Of a DNA stretch of 64,000 bases, positions 20,190-31,496 are shown piece by piece (position 1 is the first letter of the stretch; every line of letters starts with the position of its first letter). The notes under the pieces were generated by a model, which had not been told where the DNA came from, ran no database searches, and saw only the letters and a list, made by a program, of their open reading frames with translations. Position numbers and translations under genes: made by a program. Origin of the DNA: Nemertoderma westbladi (lineage: Eukaryota > Xenacoelomorpha > Nemertodermatida > Nemertodermatidae); assembly GCA_032718475.1 (NCBI GenBank), contig JAUCBJ010003353.1:1-64000 (forward strand), given 5' to 3'.

Positions 20190-22469
20190 ATCACACCAGG
20201 ACACCAGTTTCAAGAACCTCTAACACCATCTTTCCAGGCATCTCTTTAGTTAGACAATCGGCAATTTGTTTCTGAGTTGAAACGTGTTGAACAATGAGAC
20301 CATCCAATACTGTCTCCTCCTTTAGTATAGCCAAGTCTATCTTCAGTTTCCTTTCAGCAGGTTCATTCTTGGTGCAGGTGATATGGTCATATAATCCATT
20401 TGTGTCAGTCAACAGCTTCATACTTTTTAACTTAAATTTCACTTCTGATAACAGTGCTTTAATATAAATCGCCACATCACAACTGTCTAAGGCAGTGAGT
20501 GTCTCACCAGCAAAGGATGAACGAACAACTCTGCTAACTCTTCTTGAGCGCCATGACATGACATTAAAATGTTCTGGATATAGAGACGAAACCCAAAGTC
20601 TACCCTGCAATCATAGAAAATGACCACCTTGACTTCCTCTGTCTGATAGTGTACCAAAGCTACTGTCTCAGTAAATCACCATTGATAATGAATCAAGAAC
20701 TAGTGGACGAAATATAATAGATGTTGGATGGAAAGCTTTCGCTTTAGGCAACAATTTATTGACAGCCAATAGATGTTTCACCTGCGGACTCTTAACTTCT
20801 CCCATCAATGATGAAGTACCATATTTTTCCATATTTTTCATAAATTTCCTATAATTGAATGGAATAATGTCAGCTCTTGCTTTGTCATTATCGCATTAGG
20901 ATCTCTTCCATATGTTGAAATGGGAAGTAACTTCATTATATATTTGTCATCTTTGTGACAGGATCGTAGATCCCGACCGGGTTAGATTTAGTACGCGTCA
21001 CCGTTGTGCTGGGGCTGTTGAACTATACTCATTTTGGCCGAAGGCCGTCTGGGAAAATAACAGAATTTGTGATTCTCAATGTTAATGTTCCGAATGATAA
21101 TAGCACAGAATCAGTACGTAATTGATATCACAATACAGAATGACAGCAGTAAATCAGTAATAGATATTGATCGGTGATGTTGGTGACGGTGACGGTCGAA
21201 AACTATGACCGGTCTGCAACTCTGTGATTAATGAACTGACCGGTAAATCAGTAATACAGAATAATTATATGATTGATACACACAGATATTGGTTTCACCT
21301 CTTACTCTACTTGGCCTTCTGTACCCAGTGGATGCTTTCCTATCTCTGTTCACGTGCTCCCCTGCCTGCTATTGGCTTATATACTAATTCTCACTTTGGC
21401 ACTCCCTGTGAGTGTTTCCCCCCACCGCTAGCCTCTACTAGCTGTGTTCTCCCTCCGAGGTGGTTTGACCTCTCACCTCTCTCTGTGGCTTTAGGGCTTG
21501 TGTCGCCCCCCCCCCCAAGTTGGTTATGAGGTGAGATTATTATTGGTAATCTCGTATCGCCAACTATATTGAATATTGGTAAAAAATGCCACTAGTCCCA
21601 TTTTCGGGTGGATAATGCATCGGAATTGAATCCGCTTACAATCTTGTGTTATGTGTATATCAAAAAGACCAGATCTGTCATTATAATTTACAGTTTCAAC
21701 ATCGAACATGCAACCCTGTATATACAAAGTCATCTTTAACCTCACTCCCTATAGTAAATATTTCTTTTACTCTTTGAACTATGTTCTGAAAGAAATATTC
21801 AGTTCCGCCATACACGAAGTCATCAATGTGAACCACCATTATGCCATGAATAATCTCACCACTCTGATAAATAAAAAGTGATGGATCAAGATTACATTGC
21901 TTCAATCCCAAATCAACAAGTTTCTTGGACATATTTGTAAACCAATTACGTGGAGCATCAACTAAACCATAAACCGGTTTAAGGAGCTTCAATACCCATT
22001 AGAACTCATACCTGCCTCTGGAGGTGGTATCAGAAAAACATCTCTACCAGAAGAATCAAAATTGTCACCTTGTAAGAAGGCAGTCTTAATGTCAATATAA
22101 TGTGGTCTGAATCCAAGAGATGGCATTATAGAGAGCATTATCTTTCTTTAATTTATCTCGGCTGGCTGTTGGTGAATACATTTGTATATTTTCCTTAAGC
22201 CTTAAGTCGAATATTTCCACTAGGCCCAGTTTTCTCTGACAGAATCCATTTACATGTAATTGGTTGACATGTAAGATCATTTTCTGATACTTCTTTCATT
22301 ACCATATTCTGTTGCCATGATAATATCTCATCAGCTTTAGCATTTGCGAATATGTCTTTATTGTTATCAGAATTGAGTAAAACTTGTTCCAATTCATTAT
22401 TATCAATAATAAAAACCTCATCTATCCCATACCGAATAACTTGTTTATACGTACGTGTTGACCTCCGTA
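20190..22469 (-). pseudogene. Ty1/copia retrotransposon pol remnant (RT and RNase H)
   Basis: Going down the minus strand, an integrase-tail or RT-start region (RRSTRTYK..RYGIDEVF, then LSWQQNMVMKEV and CKWILSEK at about 22460-22200) is followed by the RT core with KPVYGLVDAPRNWF and VVHIDDFVYGG (21990-21700). The RNase H part carries WRSRRVSRVVRSSFAGET, TDTNGLYDHI and QKQIADCLTKEM (20610-20190). These are hallmarks of Ty1/copia RVT_2 plus RNase H. Several frameshifts and stops break the frame, and a roughly 600-bp foreign segment sits between RT and RNase H. There is no gag, protease or integrase core: the 5' LTR abuts pol directly, so the copy is internally deleted and dead. Confidence 0.85.
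20950..21580. mobile_element. Unidentified insertion splitting the copia pol gene
   Basis: Copia coding similarity stops near 21590 and resumes near 20940. The intervening 600-odd bp contain no copia-like sequence and have a different composition, including a C10 run near 21510. Terminal repeats and a target-site duplication could not be defined by eye, so the insertion type is unknown. Confidence 0.5.
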
Positions 22470-22589
22470 ATATTTATACAATACAGCTAGTCATCATACA
22501 ATATATTCTGTCCTTTCTTTGCACCGGTACTACACCTTAAAACAGTCTGTCCAACACACTATTATATACCCTTCACCTTAGGTCCAACA
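22470..22589 (-). repeat. Copia element truncated 5' LTR
   Basis: Direct repeat of 19891-20019. On the minus strand it starts TGTTGGACCTAAGG and then runs straight into pol coding sequence (RRSTRTYK) at 22469, with no primer-binding site, gag or protease between. This marks the breakpoint of a large internal deletion. Confidence 0.7.
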
Positions 22590-22799
22590 AACCCTACATC
22601 CATATTCGCACCAGGACCACCAGGATCCTCAATGCGTGCCACACGCCCCTGCCACTACGCACCAGGATCCTTAATCCATGCCACACATGTTGAGCAAACT
22701 CTACATAATTCCAACCTGGGGTGATATGATAACCTAACCTGTCATCTCATTTGAATGAAAAAGTGCCGCAACAATGTGTTATACATAACATTATATTTG

Positions 22800-23614
22800 C
22801 ATGCCCCCAGCCCAGCGACTTCCACCCACCTCACCCAGCCTTTAGATGTTCCGTTCTTCGCACCTATGAAATGTCAGTGGCGAAAATTACTTAATAATTA
22901 TAAAAAAGAACATGGAAACAATGCCTGCATGATGTTGTATCCAAGGATGAGTTCCCAAAGTTATTGAAGCAATTGGTCGAAGGTTTGGTTAACAAAGAGC
23001 AGAATGTTATTAGTAGGTTTCGTGACTGCGGCCGCAGTATCTATCCTTTAAACCGCGATGAAGTTCTGAAACGTCTTCCTTCAGCACCATCTACGCCTAC
23101 TGATGCTGGTGCAGTAATTGGTAATGCTGTCATCCAGCATTTGGAGGTAGCGAGGACACAACCAATAATGGGACAACTGTTAAAAGAAGGAGGAGACGCC
23201 TAACCCAGACGATATTGCTGATGATGATGATATTCAGACTGCGAAAAGTATTCGTACAGCTACAGCATCAAGCTGTCAAGGAAGAAAATTACTGGTTCAG
23301 TGTCAAGGAATTCATTGACTGGTAGGAAGGTAGTTCCAATTCATAGGAAGGCTAAGGAAGGCTTAGGAAACCGCGCTGTTGCTGAAACTTTCTCAGATAG
23401 TGATTTGTCAGAAATTGATGGTGTCAGTTTTGTGAGTGACAGTTATACTGAGGCAGCAATAAACCGAGCTGCCTGCTATTGTCGTAGACCAAACAGTGTG
23501 TCTCTTGGAGAGATGATTCAATGTGGTACCTGCTACCATTGTTTCCATTTAGTTTGTACTAAGATTACTAACACAAGATAAAATTTTGAATGTAAGATTT
23601 GTATGAAAGAGTCT
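22800..23614 (+). pseudogene. Pogo/Tigger-like transposase C-terminus with PHD finger
   Basis: Fragments in successive frames read THLTQPLDVPFFAPMKCQWR (about 22815-22880), then FRDCGRSIYPLNRDEVLKRL (about 23010-23075). These are conserved blocks downstream of the DDE domain in pogo/Tigger/jerky-type transposases. A C-terminal PHD-type zinc finger follows at 23473-23605 with CYC, CGTC, HLVC and, after one in-frame TAA, CKIC, giving the full C4-H-C3 pattern. Catalytic DDE residues are upstream and missing, and frameshifts disrupt the frame. It is a dead DNA-transposon remnant. Confidence 0.75.
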
Positions 23615-24230
23615 TAAATTCCACGGAGTCTGTATTCAGATCTAATTTTATTAGCTGTTTATTCAATGAGTCAATAGCAGGGGGCATATTTGGTCTCAGT
23701 TCTAAGGGACTACTTAACTTACCCCGGAACTTGTTTTTGTTACAGTAATTGAGTTTTTTTCAATAAAGATAATAATAATGGTGTTGTTTCTATCTTTTAA
23801 ACATTCAATATTGTCGGAATAAGTGGGAAGTACTATACTGTAGTGGGGTTGTCTGAGTGGGTGAAATGTAGTCAGTGTGATAAAGTAACTTTTTAATTAA
23901 TTTTATTGAATTTGTCATGTAAAATAGCATTCACATTGTACCATAACCCATATTAAGGTACCAAATTGTACACACAGACATTCAAACTGCTGTTCCGAAA
24001 ACTTATATATTTTTATATATTTAACTTATTTGCTCTTATAATAGGAAAAGCAGAAAACCTAAAGACAAGGAGGCTGATATTTCTTCGACTCATTGGTTTT
24101 GCACTGCCTGCATATATCAGGTAGGCTAAATGTCTACTTACAAAGAGAATATACATACATATTATATTTTATTACACAGTTCATCTACTTCTTTTATATT
24201 TCTGTTATTAAAATAAGGTTGAGCACTATG

Positions 24231-24252
24231 CTGAGCTGAGCTGAGCTGAGCT
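24231..24252. repeat. CTGAG pentanucleotide microsatellite
   Basis: GCTGAGCTGAGCTGAGCTGA is a short perfect pentamer array directly in front of the 24-bp minisatellite. Confidence 0.8.
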
Positions 24253-24263
24253 CTAGACTGAGC

Positions 24264-24825
24264 AACCCCCAAAGAAGACGACCCCGCAGCCCCCAAAGAC
24301 TACAACCCCGCCCGCAGCCCCCAAAGAAGACGACCCGCAGCTCCCAAAGAAGACAACCCCGAGCACCCAAAGAAGACAACCTTGCAACCCCCAAAGAAGA
24401 CGACCCTGCAGCCCCCAAAGGCTACGACCCTGCCCGCAGCCCCCAAAGAAGACGACCCCGCAGCCCCCAAAAACTACGACCCCGCCCGCAGCCCCCAAAG
24501 AAGACGACCCCGCAGCTCCCAAAGAAGACGACCCTGCAGCCACCAAAGAAGACGACCCCGTAGCCCCCAAAGAAGATGACCCCACAACCCCCAAAGAAGT
24601 CAACTCCGCAAGCACCTAAAAAGTCGACCCCACCCACAGCACTCAAAGAATATGACCCTGCAGCCCCCAAAGAAGACGACCCCGCAGCCCCCAAAGAAGA
24701 TGACCCCGCAGCCCCCAAAGAAGACGACAATGCAACCACCAAAGAAGACGACCCCGCAGCCCCCAGAGAAGTAGACTCCGCAAGCACCTAAAATGTCAAC
24801 CCGGCAGCCCCCAAAGAAGTCGAAT
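24264..24825. repeat. 24-bp minisatellite (CCCCCAAAGAAGACGAC)
   Basis: About 20 or more copies of a 24-bp unit, GCAGCCCCCAAAGAAGACGA plus CCCC, with several longer variants carrying CCCGCC. Because the unit is a multiple of three, frames on both strands stay open: PAAPKEDD on plus, SSSLGAAG-type on minus. The best plus frame (24576-24791) begins inside the array and ends just beyond it, with no start context or non-repeat domain. I treat it as a repeat, though a coding exon of a repetitive protein cannot be fully excluded. Confidence 0.85.
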
Positions 24826-26588
24826 AATAAAACAGTCAAAAAGATGCTAAAAAGCAGCTAGTAACAAAAGGTCGCGAGAGATTAATATGCAGCTAGACAA
24901 TGAGCTGCAAGCCATTCGGCAAATTCGCGATAGGAGAAATAACAAACAATAAACACAATTAATATATTAATGAATATATTTCTTTAAAACTCTCTAAACT
25001 GCTTTCTAACCCTTTCTAAACTTTCAAAACTGCTTTCTAACCCTTTCTATACTTTCAAACTGCTTTCTAAACATGCTGTGCTTAAATTCGAATTATGAAT
25101 TCTATAATATATTTAGTCTTTCGTTTGTGCAATAAATTATATATAAAATAGCCTACTTGTAATACTTCCCCTCTTACAATGTAGCGCCTTTTATCTTTAC
25201 ACTTAATTGTTGCCAATTTTTTGTTTGTGTAGTATATATTTTTAGTTTCGTTATATAATTATCCTTAATAATTATAATGACTTTTTAATGAAGTCCGACT
25301 TATTTGGGTCTCGTTGCATCATTTTAGAAAAATATGGATTTTAATGGTACATCAAGCTCGTCTATTAACTCATTAATTTGGGTCACTATTTCCCATTTGG
25401 TCCAGTTGGAAATTTGTTTCCTTACTTCCTCTTTGTACCGTGAACGTTGTACCACTCGATTGTTGTTATTGTTGGCCCTGTATTCACTAAGTGGATCACA
25501 CTCTCCTCAGTCTGGAGCTGCCAGTATTGTACCGATTAAGGAATTGGCTGGATAACCCAACAGAAAAACAAAACTCCCAATTCTCGTATGTGTTCCCTCA
25601 GGTAATTAATAGACTCAGTCATGTTTTTTAAATAATTTCTAGTATACTGTTCCAATGTCTGATAAGTAATTAAACAACAAACCAGTTTTTTAGAACCTGC
25701 TTCACCAACTCAACCCCGTAACTACACCAGATCCGCTGATGGGGTACTTACGCCAGGAAGATTTTGTGCAGAGATCATGGCATAAAATACAATGCGCACT
25801 TAACAAATGATAATTGAACAATCTTGGTAGTGACTGATAATTGCCCAAAAACATTCCCTCCCTGAGGGCATGATAAATGAGTCTGTGCATTTGATACTGC
25901 AGGTTTGTAGGGGATTTACATATTGCTAATCCCGAACTGTGAAGGTTATTTTTTCTTTTATTTTCCTTCATTTAATTGATTTGTTTCATGTTACGGCACT
26001 TATTGTATAAATAATTTATTATTTTTCATGATACCGCAAAGTTTGATACCTCACTTTAAGTGCAATAGCACTTAAAATTGGCCATGTTCTCAAGTTCGAC
26101 ATTAGTGACAAAAGGATAAACAATAATTATATACAGTGCGATAGGAACATTTTTGGGCGCAGTAGGCCTATAGCATTGTAATTCATCTCTTATTAATATA
26201 CAGTAACTTGAGAGAATTAAACTATATTAAGGGAATTAATTACAAATAGTACCTAGTTTACCAACTTGGCACTGTCTAACTTGATAACTCAGGTTATGTT
26301 GATGGACAATGCAGTGTGTCACTACAGTAGCGGGTGTTGTTGGATTCAACGTTAATAATTACTAACTCTTTTTTAATTCAATAAGAAAGTAATGATAGTG
26401 CATTTCTTTTTTTCAATTATTTTTTTGAAAATTTAAGTGAGAGAAAGCGAATTTTTTCAGAGAAAATAATTTATTCTAAATCAATAAATTTCAAGTCTCA
26501 GTAATATTTTCCGTCAAGGTCCAGTTTCAAGCTTATAACTTCTTCGCCTCTGTACAATATGCGTAACTGACATGACGTCCGGGCGGAT
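24826..26588. other. Non-coding upstream region of the fibrinogen-related gene
   Basis: AT-rich sequence. A short imperfect repeat of CTTTCTAACC(CTT)TCTA(A/T)AC lies at about 24995-25075. No convincing exon, RNA gene or TATA box was found. The 5' end of the fibrinogen-related transcript is undetermined. Confidence 0.35.
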
Positions 26589-27602
26589 ATGAGTCTTCAA
26601 GGTGTTTATATCAATTCAGAGATTAGACGGGAAGAGATTCCAGGGCCCCAGGACGCCGTTTATGACGTCATACCTGATAATGTGATATCCCAAAATACGT
26701 CACAAAGTATTAGAGATCATCATGGAGGTGTTTCCGAAAGCCAATTGGTGTCTGTTAGAAGATGGTGGGTTGGGGTTGTTGTTGGTTTGGTTGTTGTGCT
26801 GTTTGTGGTAGGAGCAGCTATAGCAATATCGTCTTACTTTCTTCAACAGAAATTTACCCAACAGATACATGACAAGCTATCAGCTCACAATACAGAATTG
26901 ATAGACAAGATAACTGCTAACAATAATGAATTGCAAAACAAATATGCAACTAACATTAACGAATTGGATAACAAGTTTACAGAAAATATTGAAGAAGTGT
27001 TATTGCGTCCTGCCACCACTATCGTCAGCCACCATTACGGCGTAAAAGGCTATATTAGATATGACAACTCAGTTCCTGGCGGGCCCTGGGTTGTTATTCA
27101 GAGGAGAGTAGATGGGTCTGAGGATTTCTATCGCGGTTGGCAGGATTATGTTCATGGATTCGGAGACGTTGGTTCTGAGTTTTTTCTGGGTTTGGAGAAC
27201 ATATTCAAATTTAGTATAAATAGCGTCGTATTAAGAGTAGATCTCTGGTACCAAGGTGAACACAAGTACGCTGAGTACAACAACTTCCAACTTGGCGATT
27301 CTCAGTTGAATTACAGGCTGTCTATATCTGGATATCGTGGTACTGCTGGTGACTCCATACTTTATGGGAGTCCTGCTGGCGGCGACTATCTTAATGGATA
27401 CCCTTTCTCTACTTATGATAAAGAAAATGACGTTCATCCAGAGAACTGTGCTGCGGTCTACCGCAAAGGGGGGTGGTGGTATCGCGGATGCTCCAGCTCA
27501 AATCTAAACGGCATCTTCGGGGTAGAGGGTGGGCAGGGGGTTTATTGGGTGACATTCAACGATCAACCGCTAAACAAGGTTGAAATGAAAATTAGGGTTT
27601 AG
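26589..27602 (+). CDS. Type II transmembrane fibrinogen-related protein
   Basis: Uninterrupted ORF of 337 codons, ATG 26589 to TAG 27600-27602. Order: cytoplasmic tail (1-58) with tyrosine motifs VYINS (Tyr7) and VYDVI (Tyr25); RRWW stop-transfer; one membrane segment (about 60-82); a stalk of three 11-residue repeats of the NxELxNK type (about 101-133); then a fibrinogen C-terminal domain (about 155-337). Domain signatures are WVVIQRRVDGSEDFYRGWQDY, GFGDVGSEFFLGLE and ENCAAVYRKGGWWYRGCSSSNLNG, with a DKEND stretch at the usual calcium site. Only two cysteines remain (Cys287, Cys301); the N-terminal disulphide usual in this domain is gone. Membrane-anchored lectin-like recognition at the cell surface is inferred from the family. 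Lack of introns suggests a retrogene or a single coding exon. Confidence 0.92.
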   Translation: MSLQGVYINSEIRREEIPGPQDAVYDVIPDNVISQNTSQSIRDHHGGVSESQLVSVRRWWVGVVVGLVVVLFVVGAAIAISSYFLQQKFTQQIHDKLSAHNTELIDKITANNNELQNKYATNINELDNKFTENIEEVLLRPATTIVSHHYGVKGYIRYDNSVPGGPWVVIQRRVDGSEDFYRGWQDYVHGFGDVGSEFFLGLENIFKFSINSVVLRVDLWYQGEHKYAEYNNFQLGDSQLNYRLSISGYRGTAGDSILYGSPAGGDYLNGYPFSTYDKENDVHPENCAAVYRKGGWWYRGCSSSNLNGIFGVEGGQGVYWVTFNDQPLNKVEMKIRV

Positions 27603-27691
27603 TAAATTTAATTGTAAATTATTAACGGGACAATTTGGTTTGTTTATATTTTGTTTAGCTACTTATTTATTTTTGAATATGTCTTGGTTAT

Positions 27692-27697
27692 ATTAAA
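27692..27697 (+). promoter_or_regulatory. Candidate poly(A) signal ATTAAA
   Basis: ATTAAA, the commonest variant of AATAAA, lies 90 bp after the stop codon of the fibrinogen-related protein in AT-rich, T-rich context. Confidence 0.45.
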
Positions 27698-27702
27698 TTA
27701 CT

Positions 27703-30275
27703 TTGTTTTTCATATTTTGTTACCAGTATTTCTTAATTATTTACACCATGACCCGTAATATAGTTTTATTTTCTGATGACACGGATCCCCTCCCCAAAAT
27801 TTTTCTACAAATCTTTCTCATATTGCCTGAAATTTGAAACAAAACTAGTTCAACTCTCCATCAATGACCCCATGAAGTCCGAATTTTGATTTTGGCTTTA
27901 ATTTTTTTTAATAAGTGTCTTAAATAAGTGTCTTTGGCTAAGTTGAATCTTTCGTACATCGCCATTCTTCACAATAATCGTGAATTATTTATATCATTAG
28001 AAACCTTCCTTACGTTTCGTTGGGAAATTGTATATAAGTTACTTGGGAAGAATTGTGTTGACATTGTAAATAAACGATTGTTGCACAAATCCTGGTCTTT
28101 AGCTAAAAGTTTACTATTTAAGTGCAGCTTACATTTTTGATCAAAGAGAAAAAATACCAAGAAAAGTTACATTCTCGATGCTCAAACATAGCCAAAGATA
28201 AAGTGAAATGTTGTTATGAAAGCCTTGAACTTGCAGTACTCATTCAACCATGCAGAAATAATTAGTGGTCAGGTGGATGCTTTAAAACTTTAAAGTTCAC
28301 AACTAACTGTAATCAGAAAATACCTGCCTGATATGCAATAAATGTGCTACTCTCATAAGAAAACCTAAATGCAACAGTCATGAGTGATTCATCAATTGAA
28401 CGCCCGGCGGATTGGGAACGCCATTTCCAAAATAATAATGACTGTCTGTCCTGCAGGCATCCTGTGTACTCACTGACTCTGGAGTCAATTTTGGTAATAT
28501 ACCGGTAACATTTGCAGAGGTATGGCTACAGCAATGGTCAACAAAAGCAATTGAGCATATGACATATATGGGCTTCATTCTGTGGTCTTCAAATTAGAGC
28601 AATGCTAAAACTTGTTGCACTCCATACCTTTAGAGGAAAAAAAATGTTCCACGAGAACTAAAGACAAATCAGCTAGTCCCAAAAAGGTGATACTGCCTGT
28701 GATAGGTTATGTTAGTGGATAATATCCATATTAGGTGTACTTCACTCACTCCCAGATTGACATAAATTACGGATAGGAGAACGTGCCAATTTTCACACAC
28801 CCAATTATAAGTGCCTATTAACATCTGTAAGCAATATTATATAGTTGCATCCTCAAAGCCAAATATGCAATATTTATTTAACAATGTAAAGATTATGCCT
28901 CCAACCAATAACCAGCAAGTACCTGATCCACCATCACCAGCCAGTACCCTGTTTCTATTGTTGGTATATATCATATACTCAATACCCATACTTTAAATGG
29001 CAATTGGACGTTATATTATGATACAATCTACAGTAGTTTCTGCGGCATTTGTTAGAGCATTATAGTACTGTTTGACTCCTATTATTATTATATATCACAG
29101 TACAGTGACCAATATCATGGCATATTGGTCACTGACTGATAGATCAAGCTACGCCGTTCTTCTGTTTGACTCAACTCCCATGAAGAATTCGCATTACTGC
29201 TCTACCAGATATCCATTAATGAAGAACAAAGGGACACCTACCTGTAGCTCCGCAGCTTTTCATCAATTCACTACGCCAGCGAACAGGTTATGTTATCATG
29301 GTGTTAGTCGGATATCGATTGCAGCAAAGTCACTTGACATAATTATGATCGCATCAGGGAGGCTCCCTTACTCTTGCGTGGGAATCGTTCTGTGAAGTAG
29401 AGAGGCACCTCCGAGGCACTCTAACACGTCAGCGCACTATTGTAGAACATGTGCGATTCTTGATGATATTATTTATGCAATCAGATCAACTTATAGTATG
29501 ACGGATCCTTGACGATACACGTAATTTTGTTACATTATGTCTATCGGGGTTCCGATAAGATGTTCTAAAAGTTTATTCTCATTGTAATTGTGATTACTTT
29601 ACAGCCTTCCGACATATGGATTGCAGCGCTCCAATGGTATATTTTAGCGTTACCAGGATACAGTGTAACCAGAGCACTAAGTTCACCAAACAGAACAAAC
29701 GTAACAACCAAATTAGGTTGATTTCCAACAATATTAATTGCCCGTTTTGCCGTTCAATTTACACATTGTAGCTAGGAATAGTGAAATACTAAAAATTAAA
29801 GAAATGGGGGGTAAACGCTATGCCTACACACCTTGTAGGCAGGTTAGTAAAGAAGCAGGTTACAGAAGCGGGTTGAAAACAACCAAAACAATAAACTAGA
29901 GTTAGGAATATTATATAAACCCAATTTAATTAATAATCAATATTCAGATGTATTAGCCTACTGGCTTACAGTACAAGTGTTTAGGCATAGGTGTAGATGA
30001 AGCTTTTACCCTGAAAAAAATTATTCTTTTGCCTACACAGTACACATAATGTAAAACTCCGTTGTGTTAAGCTCAACCAAATCACTCAAATTATGAGCGT
30101 AATTTAATTTGCAATCATAAAACATATATTATTTTTAACAGTTCGCCATCAAGTCATACAATATATAATTTATTTTAGAAAGAAGCTCTGATGTCAGTAG
30201 CGGATTGATACGGGTAAATAAATTACAGTTATTACATTTCACATTGAATATACTTCTGTTTGTACACAGTATTGT
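27703..30275. other. Intergenic region with no recognised gene
   Basis: There are several short frames of 60-110 codons (for example 29072-29395 plus) with no domain. A perfect 13-bp inverted repeat lies at 29103-29134. I see no RNA gene. Confidence 0.4.
29103..29134. repeat. Perfect 13-bp hairpin
   Basis: CAGTGACCAATAT (29103-29115) and its exact reverse complement ATATTGGTCACTG (29122-29134) enclose CATGGC. Confidence 0.8.
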
Positions 30276-30280
30276 TTATT
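30275..30280 (-). promoter_or_regulatory. Poly(A) signal overlapping the stop codon
   Basis: Minus-strand AATAAA includes the TAA stop codon of the LDLa-like peptide (CGC AAA TAA AC). If used, the 3' UTR is only 15-30 nt. Confidence 0.5.
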
Positions 30281-30512
30281 TGCGACCAGCAAATGACTTT
30301 AGTCTGCTCCCGTAACCACGTGTAAGCGTACATAATGCTTCGTCCTCACAATTATCAGGACAATCACATTGATGGTTGCATATCTTTGTCATCCCCATAA
30401 TCGTGCCATCGTCACAACGCATAAAGTTGTTGGTGTTGGTGCCATCAGCGACCACTAATATCAACATCCCAATGACTAATACGAACAGACCCAGTAAGAA
30501 TGTTCTTGCCAT
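30276..30512 (-). CDS. Small secreted LDLa-like cysteine-rich peptide
   Basis: ATG 30512-30510 opens a 78-residue frame ending at TAA 30278-30276. Residues 1 to about 22 are a signal peptide (MARTFLLGLFVLVIGMLILV then VADG). The mature part has six cysteines (33, 45, 49, 51, 55, 61) in an arrangement close to an LDL-receptor class A module: DDGT..KIC, then CDCPDNCEDEALC with acidic calcium-ligand-like residues. The usual second cysteine is missing, and C49 and C55 are additional. The tail ends in GRK, a possible amidation/dibasic signal. AAATAG|G just before the ATG could be a splice (or trans-splice) acceptor. The stop codon overlaps AATAAA (30280-30275). Role unknown; secretion is well supported. 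Confidence 0.75.
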   Translation of the reverse strand: MARTFLLGLFVLVIGMLILVVADGTNTNNFMRCDDGTIMGMTKICNHQCDCPDNCEDEALCTLTRGYGSRLKSFAGRK

Positions 30513-31496
30513 GATATTTGACCTATTTAAAAAATAGGTATAGGAATATTAAATTATATGTTCGGTAAAGTTATATTCATGTTTGGGATTATTTTCAGAT
30601 GGAGAAATGAGTGCGAAAACCATCCAAAAGACTAGTATTTGTGAAAAGAAGCATTTTCAGATGCTATAATAAGATATGTTAGGTTTACTTCAATGCAGTG
30701 TGATTGAGAGAGTACGAGGAAAGTTAAAGACAATGTAAACATGTACTTTGCAGCAAAAATGTCGCCATACGAAAACTGCATGGTGAATATTTTTGTAGAA
30801 ATTTTTGTAAGTATTTCTAATAATTAGAGCCATAAAATATACATATTTTGTACTTTTTTTTTTAAATTTACCAACACAGTAAACGTTATTTTCGATTCTA
30901 CAATACTGCATGTAGTTTTAAAGGACTAACTGGAGCTATTTATGAAATAAAAACCAAGTTTAATTGTGAGGTTTTGTTGTAAAAACAGTTGAAACACACT
31001 CTAAAGTTAAAACCATTTTAGAGAATAGTTGCGATGCAAGTTTTAGGCATGTCCATCATCATGAGTCGGCTCTAAAAGAACAGTCGCGCTGCGCCAGTGA
31101 TTAACGACAATCAGTAATGTGGTCCTCAAAGACGGCCAAGTACGGTAGGGTTGAGCACAGTGCCGTCATATGATAGTATTGACAGATGGGAGGCCATGAA
31201 GAGGTCAATTGCGGACATACAAGGTATCAGGTATAGTATTTCCAGGTCTATCTTTTACCTGAGCCACCAGCTGAACGGTTAGAGCGTCAGACTTCAATAA
31301 TAAATATTTATCAAGGAAATATAATCTTTTTTTTTCCGCGAAGGCCCTAAATAATAAGAACTTCAGAACATTTGCGACGTTATGATGCTTAGTTACAGCT
31401 TTTGCGTTCTAAAAATATAGCTTAGAACGCCTTTGTAGTACTGCTTCAGGTTAGGTTACCGTTTAATAAAATAAAAAGTTGGTGCGATAGTACTGT
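30513..31496. other. Upstream flank of the LDLa-like gene up to the satellite
   Basis: AT-rich, no gene recognised. A tRNA-like left half (CCAGCTGAACGGTTAGAGCG, near 31265-31285) resembles a pol III A box but has no right half or B box, so it is at most a SINE or tRNA scrap. Confidence 0.4.

Noticed and set aside
24253-24839. Overlapping ORFs on both strands in the 24-bp repeat
   Set aside because: The unit length is a multiple of three and has no stops on several frames. No non-repeat domain, start context or splice context was found.
31258-31300. tRNA gene
   Set aside because: Only a tRNA-like left half is present. There is no T arm, B box or pairing acceptor stem.
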